A stretch of 64,000 bases of DNA from Hymenobacter jeollabukensis (lineage in GTDB: Bacteria > Bacteroidota > Bacteroidia > Cytophagales > Hymenobacteraceae), in assembly GCF_005771675.1 (NCBI RefSeq), contig NZ_VAJM01000022.1:1-64000 (forward strand), given 5' to 3'. The position numbers and the translations under genes are program-made. The notes under the pieces are model-generated. The model made no database searches, had not been told where the DNA came from, and saw only the letters and a list, made by a program, of their open reading frames with translations. This document shows positions 33,031 through 43,128 of this stretch, one piece after another (position 1 is the stretch's first letter; each line of letters starts with the position of its first letter).

Positions 33031-34269
33031 ATGCACCACCCTACCGTAGCCATCATCGGCGGCGGGCCCGCGGGCCTGCTGGCGGCCCAGCATTTGGCCG
33101 AGGCCGGCGTGTCGGGCGTGGCCGTGTACGAGGCCCAGGCCACGCCGGGGCGCAAGTTTCTGGTGGCCGGGCACGGCGGCTTCAACCTCACCAACGGGGA
33201 GCCGGTGGCCGACTTCGGCCCGCGCTACGGCGCCCGGCAGCGGGAATTTGAGCAATTCCTGGCCGGTTTCGGCCCCGAGGAGCTACGGCGCTGGGCCGCC
33301 GAGCTGGGCATTCAGACCTACGTGGGCAGCAGCGGGCGCGTGTTTCCGACCGAGGAGCACAAGCCGGCCCAGCTGCTGCGCGCCTGGCTGCAGCGGCTGG
33401 CCGCGCTGGGCGTGACGGTGCACACGCGGCAGCGCTGGCTGGGCTTCAGCGGCCCCGGCGGTCTGCGCCTGCGCGACGAGCGGAGCGGTGAGGAATACGA
33501 GCTGCAGCCCCGGGCCACGCTGCTGGCTCTGGGCGGCGCCAGTTGGGCCAAAACCGGCTCCGACGGCCGCTGGGCGGCGGTGCTCACGCGGGAGGCGGGC
33601 GTGCCGGTGGCGGCCTTCGAGCCCAGCAACTGCGGGGTGGAAGTCAGCTGGTCGGCGTTTTTTCGGGAGAAAGTGGGGCGCGTGCCGCTCAAAAACGTGG
33701 CCCTGCGCTGCGGCGACGCGGAAGTGCGCGGCGAAATCATGCTCACCGACTACGGCCTGGAAGGCACGCCGGTGTACGCCCTCACGCCCGCCATCCGCGA
33801 GGCCCTGTGCGTCGGTGCCCCCGCCCCGCTCCTGCTCAACCTCAAGCCCGACCTCTCGCCCGCCGAGGTGCTGCGGCGCCTGCAGCAGCCCCGCCGCGGC
33901 CGTTCCCTGCCCGAGCACCTGCGGCAGACGCTGCGCCTGGGGCCGCCGGTGCCCACCCTGCTGCGCGAGCTGGCCCCGGCCACGGCGCTGACGGAACCGG
34001 TGCAGCTGGCCACGCTGCTGCAGGCCCTGCCCCTGCCCGTCAGCGGCTTGCGGCCGCTCGACGAGGCCATCAGCACGGCGGGCGGGCTGCCATTTGCCGA
34101 AGTTGACGGGCAGCTGATGCTGCGGCGGCGGCCGGGCACTTTCGTGGCGGGCGAAATGCTGGACTGGGAGGCGCCTACGGGCGGCTACTTGCTGCAGGGC
34201 TGCTTCAGCACCGGGGCCTGGGCGGCGCGGGGCATTCGGGAGTGGCTGGGCGCTTTGATGGCGCAGTAA
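33031..34269 (+). CDS. HI0933/BaiN-type FAD-dependent oxidoreductase
   Basis: 412 residues from MHHPTVAIIGGGPAGLLAAQ. The N-terminal FAD Rossmann motif GGGPAGLLAAQHL, the GRKFLVAGHGGFNLTN segment (HI0933 signature region) and the C-terminal FVAGEMLDWEAPTGGYLLQG, which completes the FAD site, are all visible. The middle carries a lipocalin-like insert typical of the HI0933 family. Such proteins are NAD(P)/FAD-dependent reductases of largely unknown substrate. It is likely a single-gene transcription unit; the next gene converges on it 14 bp downstream. Confidence 0.88.
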   Translation: MHHPTVAIIGGGPAGLLAAQHLAEAGVSGVAVYEAQATPGRKFLVAGHGGFNLTNGEPVADFGPRYGARQREFEQFLAGFGPEELRRWAAELGIQTYVGSSGRVFPTEEHKPAQLLRAWLQRLAALGVTVHTRQRWLGFSGPGGLRLRDERSGEEYELQPRATLLALGGASWAKTGSDGRWAAVLTREAGVPVAAFEPSNCGVEVSWSAFFREKVGRVPLKNVALRCGDAEVRGEIMLTDYGLEGTPVYALTPAIREALCVGAPAPLLLNLKPDLSPAEVLRRLQQPRRGRSLPEHLRQTLRLGPPVPTLLRELAPATALTEPVQLATLLQALPLPVSGLRPLDEAISTAGGLPFAEVDGQLMLRRRPGTFVAGEMLDWEAPTGGYLLQGCFSTGAWAARGIREWLGALMAQ

Positions 34270-34282
34270 GCCTTCAGCCCGC

Positions 34283-34537
34283 TTACTCGTGCGGCTCGAC
34301 TTCGTGCGCTTCGGCTTCGGCCAGGATGCGGCGGGCGTCCTGCAGCAGGCGGTAGCCGGGGCTGCGCTGCTCGCGCCAGAGCAGCCCCAGCAGCACCAGG
34401 AAAGAGAGGCCGGGCAGCGTCAGGCCGAGGGCAAACCACAGCCAAAACGACCGTTCGTAGCTGTACGCGCAGTAGCCGGTGACCAGCGGCAGCCACAGCA
34501 ACGCGCAAAGCGCCCCAACCATCAAATCAAACAGCAT
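34283..34537 (-). CDS. Small two-helix membrane protein, unknown
   Basis: 84 residues: two hydrophobic stretches (about 5-23 and 30-53, SFWLWFALGLTLPGLSFLVLL is the second) and a charged tail rich in Arg/Glu/His. I recognise no family. GC3 bias and a sharp stop 14 bp from the convergent flavoprotein gene support it as real. Confidence 0.6.
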   Translation of the reverse strand: MLFDLMVGALCALLWLPLVTGYCAYSYERSFWLWFALGLTLPGLSFLVLLGLLWREQRSPGYRLLQDARRILAEAEAHEVEPHE

Positions 34538-34759
34538 AGAACCCGGTAGAGCTTCAGTCCCTTAACCCAAGATACGACGGCCACCGCCGCCACGCAAGCC
34601 CGGCCGTGGCCGTAGGCGGCGCGCAGCCTCGGAAGCGGGAAAAATTTGGTGCTAAAACCGGGTCGGCGAGCCGGCGTGTACCTTCCGGCGCGGCTTTGCC
34701 GTATGGAAAGGCCGACAACCGGCGGCCCTCCCTAGGCCGGCGGGCCTCTTTTGCGCCGC

Positions 34760-36211
34760 ATGTGGGATTATCAAAGTCTGTTTCGGGTTTCGGCCCAGCT
34801 CTTCGCCGAGGGCGTTTTCAATCTGCTCGACCGTAACCTGCGGCCGGAAGTGCTGCTGGTGGGCCTCGCCGCCGCCCGCGAAACCGACGCGCCCGGCGCC
34901 GTGCGCGTGGAGCCGGCCACGCACCGCTACAAGCCCGAAACCTTTGCCCACGTGAAGGACCGCGCCGCCGCCCTGGAGCTGGATGGCGCCCGGGAGCTGG
35001 TGTACCACCTGCAGCACGACGACGAGGACCGCTTCGAGAAGCTGCGCTGGTACAGCATGCTGCGGCAGGCCGTGGAGCTGGAGCTGACGCCGCTGGCCGC
35101 CGAGGAAGGCAAAAAGGCGTTCTGCGCGCTGCCGGTGCTCATCAACGGCTACCACATCATGACGGTGCTGCAGCTCTCCACGGAGGCGCTGAAGACCTAC
35201 TACCGCCTGCCCGGCGAAGTCACCCACGAGTCGAGGGCGCAGTCGCTGCTGCACGCGGTGGTACGCGAGTTCCTGCTGGAATGCAGCAAGGCCCTGCGCG
35301 GCTCCGACCTCGACCAGGAAGAAGACCGGCCCATCCTCGACCGCGACTACAACGAGCTGCTGCGCTCGGCCGCCCGGCGCTTTATGCAGGGCCCGGCCGG
35401 CGGCAACCACGGCCTCTACGACGCCTGCAACGGCGTGGCCGGCCTGCGCCACGAGGGCTCCGAAGTGCACGGCACCATGCTCATTGCCCGGCGCAACCAC
35501 CCGGCCGTGGTGCCGGTGCTCACGCTGGAGGCCCCGGTGCCGCTGCGCGACCATCGCAGCATCCGCAAGCTCTTGGAGATGAGCGAAGACCGTACTTCGC
35601 TGGTTACCGACGCGGCCCACGTATTCGGGCTGGGCTACCTGGCCGAGCCGACCGATCCGCTGTACGAGCCGCTGTTTACGGTGCGCTTCACCACCCACCA
35701 CAACTGGGAGCTGAGCTACGCCGAGCACGTGATGATGCGCGTGGTGTCGGGCACGCCGCGGCTGCCCAAGGGGCGCATTAATGAGCAGGCCTTTGCCGAC
35801 ACCGTGCGTCGCCTCTGGCCCGACCTGCACGACGCGGCCGTGGCCAACCTCTGGGAGCTGACCATGCAGGCCACCAACCAGACCCACGGCACCATCCTGG
35901 TGGTGTCGGACAACGCGGGGCTGGAGGCCCAGCGCCTGACGCGGCAGAGCTTCCGGGTGGCCCCGCGCTACATGACGCCCTCGGTGCTGCGCCTGGTCAC
36001 CAACATCGATGGGGCGGTGCTCATCGACCCGCAGGGCACCTGCTTCGCCATCGGCGCCATCCTCGACGGGCTGGCCACCGAAAAGGGCGACTCCTCCCGC
36101 GGCTCGCGCTACAACTCGGCCCTGCGCTACGTCGAGTCGGCCCGCTACGCTACGCTGGCGGTGGTGGTGAGTGAAGACGGCTGGATTGACTTGCTGCCTT
36201 CGAAGAAGTAG
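34760..36211 (+). CDS. DisA_N-like (DAC domain) protein
   Basis: 483 residues from MWDYQSLFRVSAQLFAEGVF. A long alpha/beta N-terminal region (about 1-330) of unknown type contains EVHGTMLIARRNHPAV and FTVRFTTHHNWELSYAEHVM. The C-terminal domain (about 340-480) resembles the diadenylate cyclase fold: NIDGAVLIDPQGTCFAIGAIL keeps DGA, and GSRYNSALRYVES occupies the place of GTRHRAA, followed by AVVVSEDGWIDLLP. His and the second Arg of RHR are Tyr and Asn here, so catalysis is uncertain; nucleotide binding or sensing is as likely. It stands alone, followed by a composite repeat. Confidence 0.72.
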   Translation: MWDYQSLFRVSAQLFAEGVFNLLDRNLRPEVLLVGLAAARETDAPGAVRVEPATHRYKPETFAHVKDRAAALELDGARELVYHLQHDDEDRFEKLRWYSMLRQAVELELTPLAAEEGKKAFCALPVLINGYHIMTVLQLSTEALKTYYRLPGEVTHESRAQSLLHAVVREFLLECSKALRGSDLDQEEDRPILDRDYNELLRSAARRFMQGPAGGNHGLYDACNGVAGLRHEGSEVHGTMLIARRNHPAVVPVLTLEAPVPLRDHRSIRKLLEMSEDRTSLVTDAAHVFGLGYLAEPTDPLYEPLFTVRFTTHHNWELSYAEHVMMRVVSGTPRLPKGRINEQAFADTVRRLWPDLHDAAVANLWELTMQATNQTHGTILVVSDNAGLEAQRLTRQSFRVAPRYMTPSVLRLVTNIDGAVLIDPQGTCFAIGAILDGLATEKGDSSRGSRYNSALRYVESARYATLAVVVSEDGWIDLLPSKK

Positions 36212-36225
36212 GTGCGGTTCAACCA

Positions 36226-36419
36226 GCCGTCATTGCGAGCAGAGCGAAGCAATCGTTCCTCCAGCAGCCCCGCCGACGCAATACCCACCAACCGAAAACA
36301 GCTGCGCCCGAAACCAGAGTCACCAGGTTTCGGGCGCGGCTGTTTTCGGTTGGTGCTTGTCGGGTCGCTGTGCCTCGGGAGGAAGGATTGCTTCGTCCTT
36401 CGTCCTCGCAATGACGGCT
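36226..36419. repeat. Nested inverted-repeat element, GTCATTGCGAGC family
   Basis: The outer arms GCCGTCATTGCGAGCAGAGC, then GAAGCAATCGTTCCTCC, are matched inverted at 36382-36419. Inside them, a 30-bp inverted repeat with one mismatch (36286-36315 and 36326-36355, loop AGAGTCACCA) forms a very strong hairpin. It lies between the convergent DAC and aldo/keto reductase genes and may also terminate transcription. Confidence 0.8.
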
Positions 36420-36447
36420 GGGGCTGCCGCCGGCTTGGGCGCGGCGG

Positions 36448-38098
<1,651 letters not shown>

Positions 38099-38111
38099 AC
38101 CCTGAAGCAGC

Positions 38112-38340
38112 TGTCATTCTGAGCCTGTTGCGCATCAAGCGAGGACGCAGGATTTTCCTCTAACCCTGCACAAACCGAAGAGCGCAGCTACCAACGCCCA
38201 ATTTTCCGGGCCGCGGTGGCTGCGCTTTGGCGTCACCGAAGCTATCGAAAAAAACGTCTGCACTTCGTCGGCAGCGGCGGTGCGGGGTACGAAGAAGGTC
38301 CTTCGTCCTCGCTTGATGCGCGACAGGCTCAGGATGACGG
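38112..38340. repeat. MITE-like element, GTCATCCTGAG family (copy B), 229 bp
   Basis: The inverted ends are TGTCATTCTGAGCCTGTTGC, then GCATCAAGCGAGGACG, with the complement at 38307-38340. The interior, CCTGCACAAACC..GCGCAGCTACCAACGCCCAA, aligns with the reverse complement of copy C at 55655 along nearly the whole length, including GCAGCGGCGGTGCGGGGT. Confidence 0.85.
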
Positions 38341-38405
38341 AATGAATTGCCAGCTCCATCAGAGAGCAATGCCCAATCCAATGTGGCCGTCCGGCGTTTC
38401 GGGGT

Positions 38406-38413
38406 TACCTTTG
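38406..38413 (+). promoter_or_regulatory. -7 promoter element TACCTTTG of the SCO operon
   Basis: TACCTTTGC ends 5 nt before the GTG start of the lipoprotein gene, the same near-leaderless layout as argH. Confidence 0.55.
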
Positions 38414-38418
38414 CGGGC

Positions 38419-38847
38419 GTGAATACCCACCGTAGTACCCTGAGCGGGTGGCAGGCGCTGCCCTTACTGGCCTTGCTGCTCGCGCCCGGCTGCCTGCAGC
38501 TGCAGAGCGACAAGGAGCAGCAAGGCTTCGTGGAAGAAAAGGTCCTGAAGCGCCACGACGAGCTGATGGCCAAGATGGACGAGCTGTACCAGCTGCGCCA
38601 GCAGCTCGCAAAGCTGCCCGACTCGGCCGCCACCGCCCCGCGCCGCCGCGCCCTGCTCGCCGCCGACGCGGGCATGATGGCTTGGATGCACCAGTACCGC
38701 AAGCCCGCCGACACCACCCGACACGAGGTGGCCATGGCCTACCTGAACCGCCAGTTCAAGCGCATCGACTCGGTGGGCGTGCTGATGGAGCGTAACATTG
38801 ACTCGGCCCGCGCGGAGCTGACTGCCGCCGCCCCGGTCGCCCCCTAA
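38419..38847 (+). CDS. Small lipoprotein in SCO/cytochrome c operon
   Basis: 142 residues if translation begins at the GTG (VNTHRSTLSGWQALPLLALL). The hydrophobic segment ends LLAPGC, a lipobox, so it is probably a lipoprotein. The rest is helical and charged, with a coiled-coil-like section (EEKVLKRHDELMAKMDELYQ). I recognise no family. It ends 3 bp before the SCO gene, so it is part of a three-gene operon for copper/haem proteins; a role in that pathway is inference from position only. Confidence 0.7.
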   Translation: MNTHRSTLSGWQALPLLALLLAPGCLQLQSDKEQQGFVEEKVLKRHDELMAKMDELYQLRQQLAKLPDSAATAPRRRALLAADAGMMAWMHQYRKPADTTRHEVAMAYLNRQFKRIDSVGVLMERNIDSARAELTAAAPVAP

Positions 38848-38850
38848 CCC

Positions 38851-39531
38851 ATGTCCCGACAAGCTTTTTTCCGCCCGCTGCTGGGCCTCCTGGCCGGCGC
38901 CGCCCTGCTGCTGCCCGCCTGCCGCCCCGGCACCAGCCCCGAATCGGCCGCCGACAAGCCCCTGCCCATGCTGGGCTTTCCGACCGTCGTGGCCCCCGGC
39001 GACACGCTGTTTCCGCGCATTCCCGCGTTCAGCCTCCTCGATCAGGACAGCGCGGTGGTGACGCCGGCCACCTTCGCCGGCAAGGTCTACATCGCCGATT
39101 TCTTCTTCGCCACCTGCCCCAGCATCTGCCCCAAGATGCAGAGCCAGATGCTGCGCGTGTACGAGAAGTACAAGGACGACCCGCGCGTGGGCTTCCTCTC
39201 CCACACCATCGACCCGGAACACGACACGCTGCCGGTGCTGCGCGACTATGCCCAGCGCTTGGGCGTGCCCACGGCCAAGCAGTGGCACTTCGCCACCGCT
39301 CCGCGCGACACCATTTTCCGCCTTGCGGGGCAGTACATGGTGGCCGCCCAGCGCGACAGCACCGCCCCCGGCGGGGCCGTACACAGCGGCGCCTTCGTGC
39401 TGGTGGATCCGCAGCGCCACGTGCGCGGCCAGTACGACGGCGTGAACGAGAAGGAAGTGGACCGGCTGCTGGCAGAGCTGCCGCGCCTGCTGAAGGAAGT
39501 GGGGCCCGCCCCGGCCACGGCCCGCAAGTAA
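38851..39531 (+). CDS. SCO1/SenC family copper chaperone lipoprotein
   Basis: 226 residues. The lipobox LLPAC has Cys24. The thioredoxin-like fold carries the copper/redox motif CPSIC (Cys89, Cys93), DFFFATCPSICPKMQSQM, and the third ligand His178 in AVHSGAFVLVD. SCO proteins deliver copper to the CuA site of cytochrome c oxidase or keep its thiols reduced. A c-type cytochrome gene follows 3 bp later. No oxidase subunit genes are in the window. Confidence 0.92.
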   Translation: MSRQAFFRPLLGLLAGAALLLPACRPGTSPESAADKPLPMLGFPTVVAPGDTLFPRIPAFSLLDQDSAVVTPATFAGKVYIADFFFATCPSICPKMQSQMLRVYEKYKDDPRVGFLSHTIDPEHDTLPVLRDYAQRLGVPTAKQWHFATAPRDTIFRLAGQYMVAAQRDSTAPGGAVHSGAFVLVDPQRHVRGQYDGVNEKEVDRLLAELPRLLKEVGPAPATARK

Positions 39532-39534
39532 CCG

Positions 39535-39969
39535 ATGGCGGCCGTGGTTTCCCTGCAACTGATGCTGCGCACGGCGGCCGCGCTGCTGGCCGGCGCGGCC
39601 GTGCTGTCGGCCTGCTTCACCGACCGGCAGAACGAAGGCCAGCGCCTCTACGCCTCGCACTGCGCCAGCTGCCACGGCGAGCAGGGCGAGGGCCTGCGCC
39701 GCCTGATGCCCCCGCTGGCCGGCTCCGACTACCTCGGCAAGCACCGCGCCGAGCTGCCCTGCCTGATCCGGCGCGGGCAGAAGGGGCCGATTGTGGTGAG
39801 CGGCGTGACTTACGACCAGGTGATGCCCGCCCACGAGGACCTGACCGACTCGCAGATAACCAACCTGCTGAACTACGTGCACAACGCCTGGGGCAACCAG
39901 GGCCCCAAGCACACCATCCGCGAAGTCAGCCAGCTGCTGGAAGCCTGCCAGGGCTCCGACGGGCGCTAA
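39535..39969 (+). CDS. Monohaem c-type cytochrome lipoprotein
   Basis: 144 residues; an ATG nine codons in is an alternative start. The lipobox LSAC (Cys27) anchors it on the periplasmic side of a membrane. CASCH (43-47) binds haem c and the Met of VMPAHED is the likely sixth ligand. The fold is class I (GQRLYASHCASCHGEQGEG..ITNLLNYVHNAWGNQG). As the last gene of the lipoprotein-SCO-cytochrome operon it probably carries electrons in respiration. Confidence 0.9.
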   Translation: MAAVVSLQLMLRTAAALLAGAAVLSACFTDRQNEGQRLYASHCASCHGEQGEGLRRLMPPLAGSDYLGKHRAELPCLIRRGQKGPIVVSGVTYDQVMPAHEDLTDSQITNLLNYVHNAWGNQGPKHTIREVSQLLEACQGSDGR

Positions 39970-40065
39970 ACCCGCCGCCGGGCCTTGCGGCCGGGCTTTC
40001 CGGGTTTTTCGGCTGGTGGTTCGGCCAAACATCCGTAGTTTGCATCTTCATCCGCTTATTGCCTC

Positions 40066-41115
40066 ATGGGTCTGTTTGACTTTCTAAAGAAAAAGGACGA
40101 GCCGGCTGCTACGCCGCCCGTCGCCCCCCAACCCGCTGCCCCCGCTCCCACCGAAGGCAGCCCCGCCGCCGCCCAGCCCGCCGCTCCTAAGCCTGAGAAG
40201 CCCGAAGGCGGCCCGCGCTACCAGCGCCCGGCCTTCGCCGCGAAAAGCGCCGCCGATATTCAGCCGTCCTTCTCGTCGCAAGGGGCGCCGGCCATGCCGC
40301 CCATGCCCGAGCCCCAGCCCATGCTGCCGCCCTTCGAGCCCAGCAACAACCTGGAGCAGGTGCTGCTGCTGGCCGCGCAGGATCCGCAGTACCGCCTGGC
40401 CTTCTACCACGAGCTGATGCAGGCCGAGCTGCTGGTGCTGACCAACGCGCCCGAAGGCGCCGAGCCCGGCGAAGTAACCGTGGCCGAGGGCACCGAAGTG
40501 CAGCTGCACGTGCTGCACGACGGCCGCCTGCCCATTTTCTCCTCCGAGGACCGCATTTTCGAAGGCGGCGCCCAGCGCGGCGAGGTATCGTACCTGCGCG
40601 TGCCGGCTCCAGGCTTCTTCCAGATGACCCAGGGCGCCGAGTGCGTGCTGAACCCCTTCTCGCCCTTCGGCAAGCTGCTGGTGGCCCCGGAAATTGAGGA
40701 CATGGTGACCGGCCGCATCTTCAACCAGCCCGAGGAAGGCCAGGAAGCCGGCCCGCAGGCCCAGCTGCTGCCCCTGCCCGAGCCGCCCGAAGGCTTGGCC
40801 ACGGCCCTGCGCACGTTCTGTGCCCGGCATCCGCATATCATGGTGGCCTACCTGGCCCAGGTGCAGGTTGAGGGCGAAGAAGCCCCGTCGCGCATGCTGC
40901 TGGCCTTCGGCGTGGAAGGCGAGAACATGGACTTTCTGCAGGAAATGGGACCGGCCATCCAGGAGCACCTGGACCAGACGGCCATCGACGTGGCCCGCCT
41001 CAGCCCCGACCCGAACGAGCCGCTGACGGCCTTCTTCACCCAGCAGGAGCCCGTGTATCTGCGCGCCGACCTGGCCGCCACGGCCGAGGACGAAGACGAG
41101 GATACGCTGGCCTAG
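40066..41115 (+). CDS. SseB-family protein
   Basis: 349 residues. The start MGLFDFLKKKDEP is followed by a long Pro/Ala-rich linker (about 12-90). An SseB-like N-terminal domain (NNLEQVLLLAAQDPQYRLAF..YHELMQAELLVL) and a C-terminal SseB domain (ATALRTFCARHPHIMVAYLA) make up the rest. SseB was named for enhanced serine sensitivity in E. coli; its molecular role is not established. It is probably cytoplasmic, ends in an acidic tail (EDEDEDTLA) and is followed by a terminator. Confidence 0.8.
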   Translation: MGLFDFLKKKDEPAATPPVAPQPAAPAPTEGSPAAAQPAAPKPEKPEGGPRYQRPAFAAKSAADIQPSFSSQGAPAMPPMPEPQPMLPPFEPSNNLEQVLLLAAQDPQYRLAFYHELMQAELLVLTNAPEGAEPGEVTVAEGTEVQLHVLHDGRLPIFSSEDRIFEGGAQRGEVSYLRVPAPGFFQMTQGAECVLNPFSPFGKLLVAPEIEDMVTGRIFNQPEEGQEAGPQAQLLPLPEPPEGLATALRTFCARHPHIMVAYLAQVQVEGEEAPSRMLLAFGVEGENMDFLQEMGPAIQEHLDQTAIDVARLSPDPNEPLTAFFTQQEPVYLRADLAATAEDEDEDTLA

Positions 41116-41147
41116 GCTTCGGCTCTGATTGCCCCCCTACCGACAGC

Positions 41148-41183
41148 AAAAACCCCGCGCCATTGAGTTGACGCGGGGTTTTT
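41148..41183. terminator. Bidirectional terminator, sseB-like / DUF2062
   Basis: AAAAACCCCGCG and its complement CGCGGGGTTTTT with a 12-nt loop, between convergent genes. Confidence 0.85.
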
Positions 41184-41207
41184 CGTAGCTTATTCGGCAA
41201 CCGGGCC

Positions 41208-41726
41208 TCAGACCTCGGCGGGGCCAGCGGCTTGCGCCGCCTGGCGCCGGGCCACGCGCCGGAACAGGGGCAGCAGCAGAAAATACAGCACCAGCACCAC
41301 CGGCACCGAGCCCAGGAGCCAGAGCAGCAGCGCCCCGACCTCGGCGCGCCAGAACAGCTGCAGCGCGGCCTGCCAGTCGTGGCGGAGCAGGTACTGCAGA
41401 CGCTCCAGGGTCAGGTTGCGGGTGGCCCCGCCCAGCAGCTGGGCCCCGTAGCGCAGCAAGGGCAGCAGCAGCAGAATCTGCACCGGGCTCATCAGATGGC
41501 TCACCAGCAGCAGGGCGCCCACGTTCAGGCGCAGCCACACGGCCACGGCCGTGCCCAGCACGGTGGTAACGCCCAGCAGCGGCACCAGCCCAAACGCGGT
41601 GCCCAGGGCCACGGTGAGGGCCAGCTGCCGGGGCGAGAGGCCCTTGCGCAGCTGCCCGAGCAGGGGCTCGACGAGGCGGCGGCGGAAAAATCCGGGTTGG
41701 GGCGGGGCAACGGGGTCGGTCGACAT
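41208..41726 (-). CDS. DUF2062 membrane protein
   Basis: 172 residues from MSTDPVAPPQPGFFRRRLVE. The segment GLSPRQLALTVALGTAFGLVPLLGVTTVL is characteristic of DUF2062. Three to four membrane helices follow (about 50-70, 75-100, 135-160). Function unknown; in some bacteria the domain is fused to glycosyltransferases, but not here. An upstream ATG at 41810 would add an unlikely leader. Confidence 0.8.
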   Translation of the reverse strand: MSTDPVAPPQPGFFRRRLVEPLLGQLRKGLSPRQLALTVALGTAFGLVPLLGVTTVLGTAVAVWLRLNVGALLLVSHLMSPVQILLLLPLLRYGAQLLGGATRNLTLERLQYLLRHDWQAALQLFWRAEVGALLLWLLGSVPVVLVLYFLLLPLFRRVARRQAAQAAGPAEV

Positions 41727-41869
41727 GGATTCAGCAGGAGACGCGCGCGGGCCCGGCGGTTGGATCAAAGAGTTGCCCGGGTAACTGAGCGGGGCCGCGC
41801 CGCGTTTCACTCAACACTTCTACGACCGGCCGCGTTGGGCCGGCCACGTCCCGTTCGTCGGGGTTCGGC

Positions 41870-42895
41870 ATGACAAAAGTACGCCCCACCGGCCGGCTGC
41901 ACCACCGCTGGCTTGATTTCTTTACGCTGCTGCGCCGCGCCGCCCGCGAGCTGTCGGCCCACGACCCGCTGCGGCTGGGCGCGGCCACGGCGTTTTTCAC
42001 CACGTTTGCCCTGCCGCCCATCCTGATTCTGTTTATCAGCGTGCTCGGGGCCCTTTACCCGGCCTCGCAGGTGCGGGCGCTGCTGCTGGAAAAAGTGGCC
42101 GACCTGATCAGCAGCACCGGCGCCGATTTGCTGGCCCAGATTGTGACCAACGTGACCAACGTGCAGCGCAGCCACTGGGTGACGGCGGCGGGCTTCGCCT
42201 TTCTGCTGTTCGTGGCCACCACGCTGTTCGTGGTCATTCAGAACTCGCTGAACGAACTGTGGCAGGTGCGCCCGCGCCGGCAGGCGGGCCGCTTCGGGCG
42301 GGTGCTGAGCGAGCGGGCCCGCTCGGGCGCGGCCCTGCTGGGTACGGCGGTGCTGGCGGTAGCCGCCATCCTGGCCGATTCCATCCTGCACGTATTCGGG
42401 GAGCTGGTGACGGACTTCGACGTGACGTTCATGCTCGTCATCGTGCAGGTAATCAACAATGTCGTCTCCCTGATTATTCTGACGGCGTGGTTTGCCCTGG
42501 CCTTCCGCAACCTTAGCCACGCCTACGTACCCTGGGCGGCGCTCTGGCGCGGGGCCCTGCTCACGGGCCTGCTCTTCGAGCTGGGCGAACGGGTGCTGCA
42601 CCTGCTGCTGGTGCCGCGCAACCTCGGCCCGATCTACGGCCCGGCCTCCAGCATCGTGCTGCTGCTGCTGTTCGTGTTCTACTCGGCCATGATGTTCTAT
42701 TTCGGCGCCAGCTTCACCAAGGTGTACGCCCAGTACACCGGCCAGCCGCTGCGCCCCAAGCCCTCGGGCGTGCGCTACCGCCTGGTGAACATCCCGGAGC
42801 TGGCCGTCGAACCCGCGACGGCGCGGGCGCGGCACCGGCGCTCCGCCGCCAGCCGGCTGCAGCGGGCCGTGCGCCGGCTGCAGTCCCCGCACTAA
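41870..42895 (+). CDS. YihY/BrkB-family inner membrane protein
   Basis: 341 residues with six predicted membrane helices. It has the family start LGAATAFFTTFALPPILILF, the VATTLFVVIQNSLNELWQVR segment and the C-terminal SIVLLLLFVFYSAMMFYFGASFTKVYA. Once called ribonuclease BN in error; YihY proteins are now seen as membrane proteins, possibly transporters, of unknown substrate. The C-terminal tail is Arg-rich. Confidence 0.9.
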   Translation: MTKVRPTGRLHHRWLDFFTLLRRAARELSAHDPLRLGAATAFFTTFALPPILILFISVLGALYPASQVRALLLEKVADLISSTGADLLAQIVTNVTNVQRSHWVTAAGFAFLLFVATTLFVVIQNSLNELWQVRPRRQAGRFGRVLSERARSGAALLGTAVLAVAAILADSILHVFGELVTDFDVTFMLVIVQVINNVVSLIILTAWFALAFRNLSHAYVPWAALWRGALLTGLLFELGERVLHLLLVPRNLGPIYGPASSIVLLLLFVFYSAMMFYFGASFTKVYAQYTGQPLRPKPSGVRYRLVNIPELAVEPATARARHRRSAASRLQRAVRRLQSPH

Positions 42896-43047
42896 GCCGG
42901 TTGACCACCAAGCCGGAATCTGACCAGTTCGCCCCTGCTTGCTGGCCGCTGGTCTGAAGCGCGGTTGGGAACTGTTGGCCGGGGTTCTGGTTTGCGCCTG
43001 CCCGCACTGCCCGAGTGAAAATCATCCGCGGCCAGTCGTTCAACGAC

Positions 43048-43080
43048 AGCGGTAGTACGGCTTGGAGCCGTACTACCGCT
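43048..43080. repeat. Covarying hairpin repeat, copy 3
   Basis: AGCGGTAGTACGGC, a TTGGA loop, then GCCGTACTACCGCT: a 14-bp perfect stem, preceded by TCGTTCAACGAC. It lies 48 bp before the helicase start. Confidence 0.75.
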
Positions 43081-43128
43081 GCGCCCGGGCGGCCTTTCGT
43101 ACCTTCGTGGTCTGCTTTTCGTTTTTTG

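Noticed and set aside
39967-40013. Possible terminator after the cytochrome c gene (AAACCCG..CGGGTTTTT)
   Set aside because: The stem is short with a long unpaired interior; not strong enough to list.
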